Assembly: GCF_003047105.1 (NCBI RefSeq)
Contig: NZ_CP028475.1
Coordinates: 1,984,001-2,048,000, forward strand
Reading direction: 5' to 3'
From: Celeribacter baekdonensis
GTDB lineage: Bacteria > Pseudomonadota > Alphaproteobacteria > Rhodobacterales > Rhodobacteraceae
DNA length: 64,000 nt
Shown piece by piece: positions 16,877 through 27,013 of the stretch. The notes beneath the pieces are model-generated. The model was not told the DNA's origin and did not search any database. It worked only from the letters and a program-made list of their open reading frames with translations. The number at the start of each line of letters is the position of its first letter. Position 1 is the first letter of the stretch. A program made the position numbers and the translations under genes.

Positions 16877-19723
16877 TCACTCTGCCGCTTCGATATAATG
16901 CTCCGGCGGCGGGCAGAGGCAAATCAGATTGCGGTCGCCATAGGCGTTATCAACCCGACCCACAGGCGGCCAATATTTGTCGACCCGGAACGATCCCGGC
17001 GGAAAACAGCCCTGTTCGCGCGAATAGGGGCGATCCCATTCCGCCACCAGATCATTGACCGTATGCGGCGCGTGTTTGAGCGGGTTGTTGTCCTGCGGCA
17101 GCGCGCCAGTCTCAATCTGGGCAATCTCGGATCGGATCGACAGCATCGCTTCGCAAAACCGATCCAGCTCGGCTTTGGTCTCTGACTCAGTTGGTTCAAT
17201 CATCAGCGTGCCGGGCACCGGAAACGACATGGTCGGCGCGTGGAACCCGCTGTCGACCAAGCGTTTGGCAATGTCGTCGACTGTGACGCCCGTAGGCGCT
17301 TCGAACCCGCGCGGATCGACGATGCATTCATGCGCGACGCGCCCCTGTTTGCCCTTGTAGAGGACCGGAAAGGCGGCATCCAAACGCGCGGCGATGTAGT
17401 TGGCATTTAAAATCGCCACCTTGGTCGCCTGCGTCAGGCCCGCCCCGCCCATCAACATACAATAGGCCCAAGAAATCGGCAGGATCGAGGCCGAGCCATA
17501 AGGTGCGGCCGACACCGGACCCGTTTCGCCACCCGTTTCGGGATGCCCCGGCAAGAACCGTTCCAAATGCGCCTTCACGCCGATCGGCCCCATGCCCGGA
17601 CCACCGCCGCCATGCGGGATACAGAAGGTTTTGTGCAGGTTGAGATGGCTCACATCCGAACCAATGTCGCCCGGTTTGGCCAAGCCCACCAGCGCATTGA
17701 GGTTCGCGCCATCAAGATAGACCTGTCCGCCGTGATCATGAGTGATCTGGCAGACCTCTTTCACCGTCTCCTCAAACACACCATGGGTCGAGGGATAGGT
17801 GATCATGCAGGCGGCCAATGTGTCGCCCGCAGCCTCCGCCTTGGCGCGGAAATCCTCAAGATCAATGTCGCCATTGGCCGCCGTTTTCACCACCACCACT
17901 TTGAGTCCCACCATCTGAGCTGAGGCCGGGTTGGTGCCATGTGCGGACATTGGAATGAGGCAAATATTACGCCCGCCTTGGCCGTTTGCACGGTGATAGG
18001 CCATGATGGTCAACAGCCCGGCATATTCGCCCTGAGCACCGGAATTCGGTTGCATCGACATCGCGTCATAGCCGGTGATGTCACAGAGTTTATCCGCCAA
18101 GTCTTTGATCATAAAGGCATAGCCTTCCGATTGATCTTCGGGCGCAAACGGGTGAATCGCGTTGAATTCCGGCCAAGTGATCGGCATCATTTCCACGGCG
18201 GCATTGAGTTTCATTGTACAAGAGCCCAGCGGGATCATCGCGCGATCCAGCGCCAAATCCCGGTCCGCCAAACGCCGCATATAGCGCATCATTTCGCCCT
18301 CGGCGCGGTTCATCCCGAAAATCGGATGGGTCAGATATCCGCTTTTGCGCAGCATCTTTTCCGGGAAGGACAGCCCGGGGAAGCCCTCCGGCACCTCCGC
18401 CTCATACCCGAAGGCGCGCCAGACTTGGGCGATGATTTCGGGCGTGGTCAGTTCATCAACCGAAATGCCGATTTTATCGGTGCCAACTTTGCGCAGGTTG
18501 ATGCCTTCGGCCATGGCTGAGCGCAGGATCACGCCCTGCATCGCGCCGACCTCCACCGTAAACGTGTCGTAAAATGCCGCTGGCGCAATTTTGAAGCCCG
18601 CGAATTTGAGGCCGTCGGCCAGTCGCACCGCGTTGAAATGGATCATCTCGCCAATCGCGCGTAGACCGGCAGGGCCATGAAACACCGCATAAAATGACGC
18701 CATAACCGCCAACAAGGCTTGCGCGGTACAGACGTTGGAGGTCGCTTTTTCACGCCGAATATGTTGTTCGCGGGTTTGCAGCGACAGACGATAGGCGCGA
18801 TTGCCGCTTGCATCCACCGAGACGCCAACAATCCGCCCCGGCATGGCGCGTTTCATCTCATCTTTGCAGGACATAAAGGCCGCATGTGGACCACCAAACC
18901 CCATCGGCACACCAAAGCGTTGCGCCGAGCCGACAGCAATATCGGCGTCCATCGCGCCGGGATCTTTGAGCAACGTCAGCGCCATCAAGTCGGTCGCCAT
19001 GATCGCCACGGCTTTGACCTCATGCAGGGCTGCGATCTGTGCTGTAAAATCCGTGACCCCGCCATAAGTGCCCGGATATTGGAAAATCGCACCAAAGACT
19101 TTGGCCGGGTCCATATCGCGCGGGTCACCCAAAATAATCTCGATGCCCAGTGGCGCGGCGCGGGTCTGCATCACGGCGATGTTTTGCGGGTGGCAATTTT
19201 CATCAACAAAGAACCGCGGCATCTTCGATTTCGACACACGCTGCGCCATGGTCATCGCCTCGGCACAGGCGGTGGCTTCGTCCAACAAGGACGCGTTGGC
19301 CACCGGCAATCCGGTCATGTCGGACACCATGGTTTGGAAATTCAACAGCGCCTCAAGACGCCCCTGCGCGATTTCGGGCTGATAGGGCGTATAGGCCGTA
19401 TACCACGCCGGATTTTCCAAAATATTACGCTGAATGGCGGGCGGCGTGACCGTCCCATAAAACCCCTGACCGATGAGCGAGGTCATCACCACGTTCTGTT
19501 TCGCCACTTTGCGCATATGGCCCAGAACCTCATGTTCGGTCATCGGAGCCCAGTTCAAAGGCTCCATCTGCCGAATGCCCATGGGCACGGTTTCGTCAAT
19601 CAACGCATCCAAAGAGGGCGCGCCGATCACTGCCAACATCGCATCCATCTCTTCGGGAGACGGGCCGATGTGACGGCGGTTGGCAAAGTCATAGGGATTG
19701 TACGTCGATGGGGTATAGGCCAC
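16877..19723 (-). CDS. gcvP: Glycine dehydrogenase (decarboxylating), P protein
   Basis: A 948-residue PLP enzyme, full length for the single-chain type. It starts with the N-terminal [14 protein letters not shown] motif. The C-terminal half carries the cofactor Lys in [20 protein letters not shown]. It decarboxylates glycine and passes the aminomethyl group to the lipoyl arm of GcvH. It is last in the gcvT-gcvH-gcvP operon and is controlled by the glycine riboswitch upstream of gcvT. Nothing is missing. Confidence 0.97.
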   Translation of the reverse strand: MAYTPSTYNPYDFANRRHIGPSPEEMDAMLAVIGAPSLDALIDETVPMGIRQMEPLNWAPMTEHEVLGHMRKVAKQNVVMTSLIGQGFYGTVTPPAIQRNILENPAWYTAYTPYQPEIAQGRLEALLNFQTMVSDMTGLPVANASLLDEATACAEAMTMAQRVSKSKMPRFFVDENCHPQNIAVMQTRAAPLGIEIILGDPRDMDPAKVFGAIFQYPGTYGGVTDFTAQIAALHEVKAVAIMATDLMALTLLKDPGAMDADIAVGSAQRFGVPMGFGGPHAAFMSCKDEMKRAMPGRIVGVSVDASGNRAYRLSLQTREQHIRREKATSNVCTAQALLAVMASFYAVFHGPAGLRAIGEMIHFNAVRLADGLKFAGFKIAPAAFYDTFTVEVGAMQGVILRSAMAEGINLRKVGTDKIGISVDELTTPEIIAQVWRAFGYEAEVPEGFPGLSFPEKMLRKSGYLTHPIFGMNRAEGEMMRYMRRLADRDLALDRAMIPLGSCTMKLNAAVEMMPITWPEFNAIHPFAPEDQSEGYAFMIKDLADKLCDITGYDAMSMQPNSGAQGEYAGLLTIMAYHRANGQGGRNICLIPMSAHGTNPASAQMVGLKVVVVKTAANGDIDLEDFRAKAEAAGDTLAACMITYPSTHGVFEETVKEVCQITHDHGGQVYLDGANLNALVGLAKPGDIGSDVSHLNLHKTFCIPHGGGGPGMGPIGVKAHLERFLPGHPETGGETGPVSAAPYGSASILPISWAYCMLMGGAGLTQATKVAILNANYIAARLDAAFPVLYKGKQGRVAHECIVDPRGFEAPTGVTVDDIAKRLVDSGFHAPTMSFPVPGTLMIEPTESETKAELDRFCEAMLSIRSEIAQIETGALPQDNNPLKHAPHTVNDLVAEWDRPYSREQGCFPPGSFRVDKYWPPVGRVDNAYGDRNLICLCPPPEHYIEAAE

Positions 19724-19735
19724 GCCTGATGCTCC

Positions 19736-20107
19736 TCAGCCGATATAGGTTTTGTATTCAGCTTCGGACATGTAGTCGTCGAGCTCGGACAGGTCTTCGA
19801 TCTTCATCTTGAAAAACCATGCATCGCCCAACGGGTCTTCGTTGACCTTACCCGGATCATTGGCCAGTGCCTCGTTGACCTCGACGATCTCACCGTCCAA
19901 AGGCGCAAGAATGTCGGAGGCCGCTTTAACGGACTCGATCACCACCACTTCGTCGTCTTTCGAGACCACGGTGCCCTCATCCGGCAGTTCGATGAACACG
20001 ACATCGCCCAATTGCGTGGCCGCATGTTCGGTGATGCCGACAACGACCAAATCGTCCTCGATGCGCATCCATTCGTGTTCTTCGGTGAATTTGGTTTCAA
20101 GTGCCAT
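19736..20107 (-). CDS. gcvH: Glycine cleavage system H protein
   Basis: A 123-residue lipoyl carrier. EEHEWMRIEDDLVVVGITEH is the standard start, and the lipoylated Lys lies in VVVIESVKAASD near residue 63. It shuttles the aminomethyl group between GcvP, GcvT and the lipoamide dehydrogenase. It sits 12 bases from gcvP and about 23 from gcvT, so the three are co-transcribed. Confidence 0.97.
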   Translation of the reverse strand: MALETKFTEEHEWMRIEDDLVVVGITEHAATQLGDVVFIELPDEGTVVSKDDEVVVIESVKAASDILAPLDGEIVEVNEALANDPGKVNEDPLGDAWFFKMKIEDLSELDDYMSEAEYKTYIG

Positions 20108-20130
20108 GTGGGAGTGTCCCTTTGATCAAT

Positions 20131-21267
20131 TTAGCGTTTGTAAGTGGAAGGCCGGAACGGCATATCCGCGACCGTAACGGGCAGCCGTTTGCCGCGCAAT
20201 TCCGCATAGATTTCGGTGCCGATTTTTGTGAGCTCTGCGGGCAGATATCCCATCGCGACAGGGCGTTCCACCGAGGGGCCAAAGCCACCGGAGGTGATCA
20301 CGCCGATCTGATCCGCGCTCTCGCTGGTGGCAAACAACGGCGTGCCTTCGCGCATCGGCGCACGGCCTTGCGGCAAAAGGCCGACGCGCTTGCGCTCCGC
20401 GCCGTTGTGCAGCTCAGACAGGATACGATCCGCACCGGGAAAGCCACCTTCGCGCACACCACCAGAACGGCGCGCCTTTTGCATCGCCCACGCGATATTG
20501 CCCTCAACGGGTGAGGTGGTGACGTCAATGTCATGTCCATAGAGGCACAGCCCGGCCTCAAGCCGCAGGCTGTCGCGCGCGCCCAGACCGATGAGTGCGA
20601 CCTCCTCCATTGCGACCAGTGTCTTTGCCAAAGCGACCGCCTCATCCGCAGGCACGGACATCTCAAACCCGTCTTCGCCGGTGTAGCCCGAACGTGAAAT
20701 CCACCACTCGGAGCCGCCCACAGCAATGCGCAGCGAGTCCATAAACCGCATATCGACCACCTGTGGCACGATCTGTGCAAGAACAGCCTCTGCTTTTGGG
20801 CCTTGGAGCGCCAATAGCGCACGATCTGTGATTTCCGTCACGGTGACGTGGTCAGGCAAATGCGCAATCAGATGGGCGATGTCCTCCTGTTTACATGCGG
20901 CGTTGACCACCAAAAACAGCGCATCACCGGTATTGGAAATCATCAGATCATCCAGGATGCCGCCCGTGTCATTGGTAAATATGCCATAGCGTTGCCGCCC
21001 CGGCTTCACCGCCAAAACATCGACCGGCACAAGCGTCTCAAGTGCCAAACCCAGCGCCTCGATGCCCTCAGGCGAGGTCAGCATCACCTGCCCCATATGC
21101 GACACATCGAAAAGCCCCGCTTCAGCCCGCGTGTGCAAATGCTCTTTCATCACGCCCAGCGGATATTGCACCGGCATGTCATAGCCCGCGAAGGGCACCA
21201 TTTTGCCGCCTTGCTCGACATGAAAATCATACAGCGGTGTGCGTTTGAGCCCCGTCATCTCACTCAT
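20131..21267 (-). CDS. gcvT: Glycine cleavage system T protein (aminomethyltransferase)
   Basis: A 378-residue tetrahydrofolate-dependent aminomethyltransferase. It has the start LKRTPLYDFHVEQGGKMVPF, FDVSHMGQV near residue 54, SRSGYTGEDGFE and a C-terminal ITSGGFGPSVERPVAMGYL. It releases ammonia and forms methylene-THF. The start at 21267 follows AAGGAG. It is first in the gcv operon, with the tandem glycine riboswitch in its long leader. Confidence 0.96.
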   Translation of the reverse strand: MSEMTGLKRTPLYDFHVEQGGKMVPFAGYDMPVQYPLGVMKEHLHTRAEAGLFDVSHMGQVMLTSPEGIEALGLALETLVPVDVLAVKPGRQRYGIFTNDTGGILDDLMISNTGDALFLVVNAACKQEDIAHLIAHLPDHVTVTEITDRALLALQGPKAEAVLAQIVPQVVDMRFMDSLRIAVGGSEWWISRSGYTGEDGFEMSVPADEAVALAKTLVAMEEVALIGLGARDSLRLEAGLCLYGHDIDVTTSPVEGNIAWAMQKARRSGGVREGGFPGADRILSELHNGAERKRVGLLPQGRAPMREGTPLFATSESADQIGVITSGGFGPSVERPVAMGYLPAELTKIGTEIYAELRGKRLPVTVADMPFRPSTYKR

Positions 21268-21359
21268 CTGTTCCGTCTCCTTGCGCCATTGCGCCTAAGG
21301 GTCTGCGCCTAAGATAAAGCCGAGGGGGTCGATGACGCCCGGCACCTTGACGGGCCTAC

Positions 21360-21545
21360 GCCCGCCCGATGCCCCCTCTGTCTTGTGCGCCTGAGATCGT
21401 TATCCCTTCGGCGGATGCCCTCTTAGCAAACAGGCACCTCTCTCCAGAGTTTTGCGCGCACGAAGGTCCGTTTACCTGAGAGTTTACCGGGGCGGTTGCT
21501 CCTTCGGTACGGGTTTGACCTGCGGGTCTCCCGTTCTCCCAACAT
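21360..21545 (-). promoter_or_regulatory. Tandem glycine riboswitch upstream of gcvT
   Basis: The leader contains two aptamer-like units in a row. The first (5' on the minus strand) has GGGAGA, CCGAAGGAGCAA and ACTCTCAGG; the second has GGAGAG, CCGAAGGGATAA and CTCAGGC. These are the conserved glycine-aptamer elements, and the tandem arrangement is classical. Glycine binding would turn on gcvTHP so that excess glycine is used. The ends are approximate to about 10 bases. Confidence 0.92.
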
Positions 21546-21619
21546 ACGATTGGACGCGACGATATGCGAGCCGTGGATTCGGCGCAAGAGGGGAAGTTTC
21601 CGATCGGAAACATGACATG

Positions 21620-21656
21620 AAAAAACCGCCGCGCGGTTCTCCCGGCGGCGGTTTTG
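21620..21656 (-). terminator. Rho-independent terminator of gltX
   Basis: On the minus strand an AAAACCGCCGCC / GCGGCGGTTTT stem followed by extra T's lies just after the gltX stop and separates it from the riboswitch promoter. Confidence 0.85.
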
Positions 21657-21676
21657 TCTTTGGCCCAAAGCAGCAT

Positions 21677-22999
21677 TTAAAGCGCTGGTTTTTTCTGCAT
21701 CAACGGCATGACATGGGACATATCCGGGCCGCGCTCCATGCCCGTTACGGCCTTGCGCAGTGGCATGAACAGGCCCTTGCCCTTCCGTCCCGTTGCCTCT
21801 TTGACGGCGCTCGTCCACTCTTTCCACGTCTCGCTTGTATAGGGCGGTTCGGGCAAAAGCGCGTAAGCGGCAGGGATGAAGTCTGTGTCCTCGTCAGAGA
21901 TCAGCGGCGTCGCGCCATCACGGAACAGATCCCACCACCCCTTCATGTCGGCTTTGACGGTGATATTTTCGCGCACCACGGTCCAGAACGGTTCGGCAAT
22001 TTCGGCAGGCACGCCAAGAGCGGCCACCTCATCGGCCACTTCCGAGAACGGGCGGGCGTGGTTGACCTGGGCGGTCAGGGCGAACAGGTCCTGCACGTCG
22101 AATTTCGTCGGCGCAGAGCCAAAGGTCGACAGGTCAAACCCCTCAATCAGCTCGTCCATAGAGCTGCGCACCTCAACCGGCTGGCTCGACCCAATCCGCG
22201 CCATCAGCGACAAAAGCGCCATCGGTTCAACACCTTGTGCACGCAGATCACGCAGGCTCAGCGTGCCAAGACGTTTTGAGAGCGCCTCGCCTTGCGGACC
22301 CGTCAAAAGCGAATGGTGGGCAAAGCTCGGCACAGTGCCGCCCAAGGCCTCGATGATCTGAATTTGCGTTGCGGTGTTGGTGACGTGATCGGAGCCGCGC
22401 ACAATATGGGTGACGCCAAAATCAACGTCATCACAGACGGAGGCCAACGTGTAGAGAAACTGCCCATCGCCGCGGATCAGCACCGGATCGGAGACCGAGC
22501 CCGCATCAATCGAAATATCGCCAAGGATGCCGTCGGCCCAGTTGATCCGCTCTTGGATCAACTTAAACCGCCAATGGCCATTGCCGCGCTCGGCGCGCAG
22601 CTTGGCTTTTTCCTCATCGGACAGGGTCAGCGCAGTGCGATCATAGACCGGCGGCTTGCCCATATTGAGCAATTTCTTGCGCTTCAGATCCAGTTCGGTC
22701 GGCGTTTCAAACGCCTCATAAAACCGCCCCTTGTCGCGCAATTCCTGCGCCGCCTCTTCATAGCGTTCAATGCGCTCAGATTGCTTTTCAAACCGATCCC
22801 ATGTGAAGCCCAGCCATTCGAGATCCTCTTGAATCCCATCGGCATATTCCTGTTTCGACCGTTCCTGATCCGTGTCGTCGAGGCGCAGGATAAACTGCCC
22901 CCCGGCTTTGCGCGTGATGAGGTAGTTGAACAACGCTGTGCGCAGGTTGCCGACATGGATGAAACCCGTGGGAGACGGGGCGAAACGTGTGACGATCAT
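21677..22999 (-). CDS. gltX: Glutamate--tRNA ligase
   Basis: A 440-residue class I synthetase. It has the HIGH-type motif in RFAPSPTGFIHVGNLRTALF and the KMSKS-type motif in GEALSKRLGTLSL, plus RLDDTDQERSK. It charges tRNA-Glu and, in organisms without GlnRS, tRNA-Gln for amidation by GatCAB. Its length and divergent motifs fit the shorter of the two GluRS paralogs often present in alphaproteobacteria; which tRNA it serves cannot be read from sequence. It diverges from the metallopeptidase gene and has its own terminator. Confidence 0.95.
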   Translation of the reverse strand: MIVTRFAPSPTGFIHVGNLRTALFNYLITRKAGGQFILRLDDTDQERSKQEYADGIQEDLEWLGFTWDRFEKQSERIERYEEAAQELRDKGRFYEAFETPTELDLKRKKLLNMGKPPVYDRTALTLSDEEKAKLRAERGNGHWRFKLIQERINWADGILGDISIDAGSVSDPVLIRGDGQFLYTLASVCDDVDFGVTHIVRGSDHVTNTATQIQIIEALGGTVPSFAHHSLLTGPQGEALSKRLGTLSLRDLRAQGVEPMALLSLMARIGSSQPVEVRSSMDELIEGFDLSTFGSAPTKFDVQDLFALTAQVNHARPFSEVADEVAALGVPAEIAEPFWTVVRENITVKADMKGWWDLFRDGATPLISDEDTDFIPAAYALLPEPPYTSETWKEWTSAVKEATGRKGKGLFMPLRKAVTGMERGPDMSHVMPLMQKKPAL

Positions 23000-23096
23000 T
23001 TTCGAACTCCTGTTGCGCTTCCTCTTTCATATCGCGGGCAAAGAGTCCATATCGCAACCAGTGTTCAGATGTGAGAAAGCCGCAAAGGAAAGCCCC

Positions 23097-23525
23097 ATGA
23101 CAGACGCGCCCTCCCTGCCCCCGCTTGCGGCCATTGCCCCCGACCTTGATCAGATCGAAGACATCGCCCGCGCCACCATGGCCGCCCTGCCGCCCGCATT
23201 CAAAGTGCTGGCAACACAACTGGGCCTTTCGGTGATGGATTTCGCGCCCGAGGATCTGCTGGCAGAAATTGGCATCGAGGACCCGTTCGAGTTGACCGGG
23301 CTTTATACCGGCATCCCGATGACGGAAAAATCGACCATGGATCAGGCAACCGCGCCGGACACGATTTGGCTGTTTCGACGGCCTATTTTGGACGAATGGG
23401 CCGCACGCGGCAATGTGACATTGCAGCAAATGGTGGCCCATGTGACCGTGCATGAATTGGCGCATCATTTTGGCTGGTCAGACGAGGACATCGCCACAAT
23501 TGACACCTGGTGGGAGTGGGACTGA
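23097..23525 (+). CDS. Zinicin-like metallopeptidase family protein
   Basis: A 142-residue protein starting MTDAPSLPPLAAIAPDLDQI. The zinc-protease motif VTVHELAHHFGWSDEDI (HExxH) is near residue 120, and GIEDPFELTGLYTGIPM with WLFRRPIL precedes it, as in the small minimal-metallopeptidase family of proteobacteria. It is cytosolic with no signal peptide. The substrate is unknown. The start at 23097 follows AAAGGAAAG. A longer upstream frame overlaps the gltX promoter region and is not credible. Confidence 0.82.
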   Translation: MTDAPSLPPLAAIAPDLDQIEDIARATMAALPPAFKVLATQLGLSVMDFAPEDLLAEIGIEDPFELTGLYTGIPMTEKSTMDQATAPDTIWLFRRPILDEWAARGNVTLQQMVAHVTVHELAHHFGWSDEDIATIDTWWEWD

Positions 23526-23634
23526 CGCCCGCTCACGACCGCGTGATCTGATGTTTGGCTTTGACCAAACCGTGCTATCTTTGCCTTCACGAAACCCGTT
23601 TCCAACACGAGAAACCTGTTCCGGGAGGACGCAC

Positions 23635-24564
23635 ATGACGACCACACCTTACCTGTCTCGCCGCCATCTGCTTTTGGCCGCTGCGGCCACACCTTTGGCC
23701 TCTGCCCTGCCCTTTTCTGCCCGCGCCGACGCGCCGATGATGGGCGCAAGCCTTGCCCCTTATCGCCGCTTTAAACTGGGCGCATTTGAAGTCACCACCT
23801 TGTTGGCCGGCACCCGCACCGTGCCCGAACCTCATAAAATCTTTGGTCTCAACGCCAGCGACGAAGACTTCGCCGCCGCCTCGGAGGCCAATTTCATCCC
23901 GGCCGATGCCGCACAGTTCTTTTTCACGCCCACATTGATCAACACTGGCTCAGAGGTGATCTTGTTTGACACCGGCCTGTCACCCGCAGGCACCGTCGCC
24001 GCGATTGAGGCGGCGGGGTACACCGCCGATCAAATCGACCGCGTGGTGATCACCCACATGCATGGCGACCATATTGGCGGCATCTATGAGGACGCGCCGA
24101 CCTTTGCCAATGCCACCTATGCCACAGGTGAGGTCGAAATGGATCATTGGGATATGTCCGGCAATGACGGGTTCGAGGCAAAAATCCGTCCGATCCAAGA
24201 TCAATTCGACCTGATGAAAGAGGGGTCGACTGTCGCCTCTGGCATCACCGCGATGGAGGCCTTTGGCCATACGCTGGGTCATCTGGCCTTTCACGTCGAA
24301 AGTGACGGGGAACGCCTGATTTTGGGAGCCGATTTTGCCAACCACTATGTCTATTCTCTGGCCCATCCGGATTGGGAGGTGCTCTATGACGCGGATAAAT
24401 CCATGGCCGCACAAACCCGACGCAAAATGTTGGACATGATGGCCACGGATCGCGTGCCCTTCATCGGCTACCACATGCCGTTCCCGGCGCTGGGCTATGT
24501 CGACACGCGTGACGGCGGGTTTACCTATGTGCCCGCGTCCTATCAGACCATGATCGAGGGCTGA
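23635..24564 (+). CDS. MBL-fold metallo-hydrolase with Tat signal
   Basis: A 309-residue protein. It begins with a twin-arginine signal (LSRRHLLLAAAATPLASALP), so it is probably exported folded. The metal site THMHGDHIGG (HxHxDH) is near residue 140, followed by later metal ligands in AFGHTLGHLAF and LGADFANH and by GYHMPFPALGYV at the end. This resembles periplasmic lactonase-like or arylsulfatase-type MBL hydrolases; the substrate is unknown. The start at 23635 follows GGGAGG. Confidence 0.85.
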   Translation: MTTTPYLSRRHLLLAAAATPLASALPFSARADAPMMGASLAPYRRFKLGAFEVTTLLAGTRTVPEPHKIFGLNASDEDFAAASEANFIPADAAQFFFTPTLINTGSEVILFDTGLSPAGTVAAIEAAGYTADQIDRVVITHMHGDHIGGIYEDAPTFANATYATGEVEMDHWDMSGNDGFEAKIRPIQDQFDLMKEGSTVASGITAMEAFGHTLGHLAFHVESDGERLILGADFANHYVYSLAHPDWEVLYDADKSMAAQTRRKMLDMMATDRVPFIGYHMPFPALGYVDTRDGGFTYVPASYQTMIEG

Positions 24565-24586
24565 CCTTTTCTGGATTTCAGACGAA

Positions 24587-24620
24587 ACAATGGCCGCAAA
24601 GACGATTCTGCGGCCATTGT
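24587..24620. terminator. Hairpin between convergent genes, probable bidirectional terminator
   Basis: A 12-base perfect stem (ACAATGGCCGCA / TGCGGCCATTGT) lies between the MBL gene and the convergent gene ending at 24632. T-runs on either side are weak. Confidence 0.6.
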
Positions 24621-24631
24621 TAGACTTAACT

Positions 24632-25630
24632 TCAGGCTACGGCGCTTTGTGCCACAGGCTGAACGCCCACGCGCACCATCGTTTGATTGAGCAGGATATA
24701 GGCGATCTCACCAAAGGTCGCAGGCCCGGTAAACGTGCCCGTGGTTTTGCCCTCAAGCTCGCCATATAGATAGTTTAGGATGCAGTTACAGGACAATTCA
24801 TCGGCCCCATCGCCCTCAACCTGCGCAGCAAAGTTTGCGACATAGTCGCCCGTCGGCTTGGCAATGTGATATTCCGCCCCGGCGACAACCGGCGCGTAGA
24901 AGGCCACGCCTTTTTCGGCATCCACCGTTTGGAACGATACGTTCACCATAGCGCCCGCGTAATTGGCCACCAAAGGCAGTTTGGTGTTGATGCCGTTTTC
25001 AGTCAAATAGGCGGCAAAATCCACGACCTCTCCATTCACGGATGCGGTCTTTGCGCCGAAACCGTTCTCGGAGAAGGTGATCAGATCCGCCTCGGTGTCA
25101 GGCTGGAACAGGTTCAAAATGCCAATATCGGCGACGTAACCCGCAGGCATCTCAACATGAAGCACCGCAGCGCCTTCTTCAAAGGAGGCGCCGGTTGCTC
25201 CATCAAAAATTTTGGGGGTCTTGGAGCCAAGATCATCCAAATGCACACCGGTGATCCAGCCCAAAAGCGGCTGATCGAAAATCCCCGGAAACTCCGCGCC
25301 TTTGATGGCAAATTCGGAATGCGCCTGAGAAAAGGCCGGGATCAAAATCATCGACAAGCCATTGTCAAAGCGGTTCATCGACAGGTTGGCCAGATCGTCC
25401 CCGGCGTAGATCACGGCGCGCGCATCGGTGGCATGATCGAGTTCGGTCACGAAGACATTTTCGCGATCCACTTTGCCGCCCTCTTCGGTCACGAAATAGA
25501 CCGAAGTGCCGCCAATCCATTTGCCTTTAGGCAACTGGGACAAAGCCTCTTCCGACCCTGCCAAAAGCAGCACCGCACCCTCATTGATTTTGCGCGTGGC
25601 TTCCGCCACAGACATCATGGTGTTCTTCAT
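24632..25630 (-). CDS. Conserved protein of unknown function (FIST-C-like end)
   Basis: A 332-residue soluble protein with no signal peptide. Features: GAVLLLAGSEEALSQLPKG near the start, GGTSVYFVTEEGG, and a C-terminal LSCNCILNYLYGELEGKTTG with FGEIAYILLNQTMVRV. That last part resembles the C-terminal half of FIST-type sensory domains; I recall a DUF6976 family of this look but am not sure. It shares a promoter region with an FNR-like box and is followed upstream by a 69-residue partner gene. Anaerobic or redox-linked expression is inferred. Confidence 0.6.
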   Translation of the reverse strand: MKNTMMSVAEATRKINEGAVLLLAGSEEALSQLPKGKWIGGTSVYFVTEEGGKVDRENVFVTELDHATDARAVIYAGDDLANLSMNRFDNGLSMILIPAFSQAHSEFAIKGAEFPGIFDQPLLGWITGVHLDDLGSKTPKIFDGATGASFEEGAAVLHVEMPAGYVADIGILNLFQPDTEADLITFSENGFGAKTASVNGEVVDFAAYLTENGINTKLPLVANYAGAMVNVSFQTVDAEKGVAFYAPVVAGAEYHIAKPTGDYVANFAAQVEGDGADELSCNCILNYLYGELEGKTTGTFTGPATFGEIAYILLNQTMVRVGVQPVAQSAVA

Positions 25631-25642
25631 GTTGTTATCCTC

Positions 25643-25852
25643 TCAAAATGCCGCAAAATCGGCTTGGGCAAAGGCGTTTTTCTCAAAATAGGCACGCAGT
25701 TCGCCAATTTTTTCCTGAATGGCGGCGGGCGCATTGCGCACCTCGCGCCGCAGGCGGGTGATCAGAATTTTTGTGGCGAGGCTAGCGCTTGCAAGATCGC
25801 CCTCCGTGGTCAAAACGCGCTGCCAGCGCGGATCAGTTGCAGCAGGAACCAT
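25643..25852 (-). CDS. Small hypothetical protein, 69 residues
   Basis: A short, charged, helical protein (LASASLATKILITRLRREVR, then IQEKIGELRAYFEKN). It lies 12 bases upstream of the unknown-function gene and probably forms an operon with it as the first gene after the FNR-like box. No family is recognised. Codon use is normal for the region. Confidence 0.55.
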   Translation of the reverse strand: MVPAATDPRWQRVLTTEGDLASASLATKILITRLRREVRNAPAAIQEKIGELRAYFEKNAFAQADFAAF

Positions 25853-25983
25853 TTTGCGTCTCCCTAAAGATTAAAAAATACGACATGCATCGCACGCCTT
25901 GCCGCTTTCTGACGCCCACAGATTACTTTCCGCTTAATTGTTGCCCGCAGCTTGTAGAAAAATTGAAGAAAAATCGCTGTTCG

Positions 25984-25997
25984 TGACCTGCATCAAA
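25984..25997. promoter_or_regulatory. FNR/FnrL-like box in a divergent promoter region
   Basis: On the minus strand it reads TTGATGCAGGTCAC, one mismatch from the TTGAT-N4-(A/G)TCAA consensus. It sits 64 bases before the PfkB start and about 130 bases before the 69-residue gene. The 208-base divergent gap holds no other clear signal. Confidence 0.45.
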
Positions 25998-26060
25998 GAT
26001 GTTAACGCTACCACATGTAGAGTGGCGTAAAATGTGACTCGCTTGGTATTGGAGACGCAA

Positions 26061-27013
26061 ATGGCACAGATCCTGACGATCACACTCAACCCAACTGTGG
26101 ACCTGTCCTCCAGTGCGGCCTCTGTAACCCCCGGCCCGAAATTGCGCTGCACCCCCCCGAGGCGGACCCCGGCGGCGGCGGCATCAATGTGTCACGCGCG
26201 ATCCGGTTTTTGGGCGGAGAAAGCACGGCCTTCACAGCCGTAGGTGGCGAAACAGGGGCGCTTTTGTTGCGACTTTTGGCCGAGGAAGGCGTCCGGTTTA
26301 CCGCGTTTTCGGTCTCCGGCGGCGCGACTCGGCAATCTATGGCGATCACCGACCAAGCCTCCGGCGAACAGTACCGCTTTGTCATGCCCGGGCCCTCATG
26401 GAACCACGACATGGTGGACGAATCGCTCAATGCCATCGCCGCCGCGGCCACCGTGGGCGGGATCGTGGTGCTCTCCGGCTCGCAGCCCCCCGGTGTACCG
26501 GTTGATTACACCGCGCGCCTCTCCCGTCGCCTCTCGGCCCATGGAATTCAGCTTTTTGTCGATACTTCGGGCGCGCCTTTGCACGAATTGGTGCAACACC
26601 CGGCCAATCCCTATGTGTTGCGGATGGATGATGTTGAGGCCGAAGACCTCGCAGGCCGTGCGTTGCCGACCCGCACAGACACCGCAGATTTTGCGCAGAC
26701 CTTGGTCGAACGCGGCGTGGCCGAGAATGTCATCGTGGCGCGGGGATCGGACGGATCAACCTTGGTCAATGCATCGGGGCGCTGGCACGCCTCGCGCGCG
26801 ATTGATCCGGCGGATGTTGTCTCTGCCGTGGGTGCGGGCGACAGTTTTGTTGGCGCGTTTTCCATGGCATTGACGCGAGGCGATACGTTCCAACAGGCGC
26901 TGTGTTTTGGCACCTCTGCCGCCTCGGCAGCGGTGCTGACGGCGGGCACACAGCTCTGTTCGGCCCAAGATGTGATGCGGCTCTTGCCCGGCTGTGTCTT
27001 GGTCGAGGTTTAA
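26061..27013 (+). CDS. PfkB-family hexose kinase (1-phosphofructokinase-like), frameshifted at C7
   Basis: The N-terminus MAQILTITLNPTVDLSSSAA is in one frame, and from VSRAIRFLGGESTAFTAVGG to the end is in another. Seven C's at 26152-26158 mark the switch; an eighth C would give PPEADPGGGGINVSRAIRFL, the conserved PfkB start. The rest has the second signature VVSAVGAGDSFVGAFSMAL with the catalytic Asp. The family phosphorylates fructose-1-phosphate, tagatose-6-phosphate or similar. It converges on the Hsp70-like gene with a 4-base overlap. It is broken as sequenced, though a sequencing slip is plausible. Confidence 0.8.

Noticed and set aside
20131..21267. Several long opposite-strand frames over gcvP and gcvT
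   Set aside because: They are shadows of GC-rich genes: no family motifs and poor starts.
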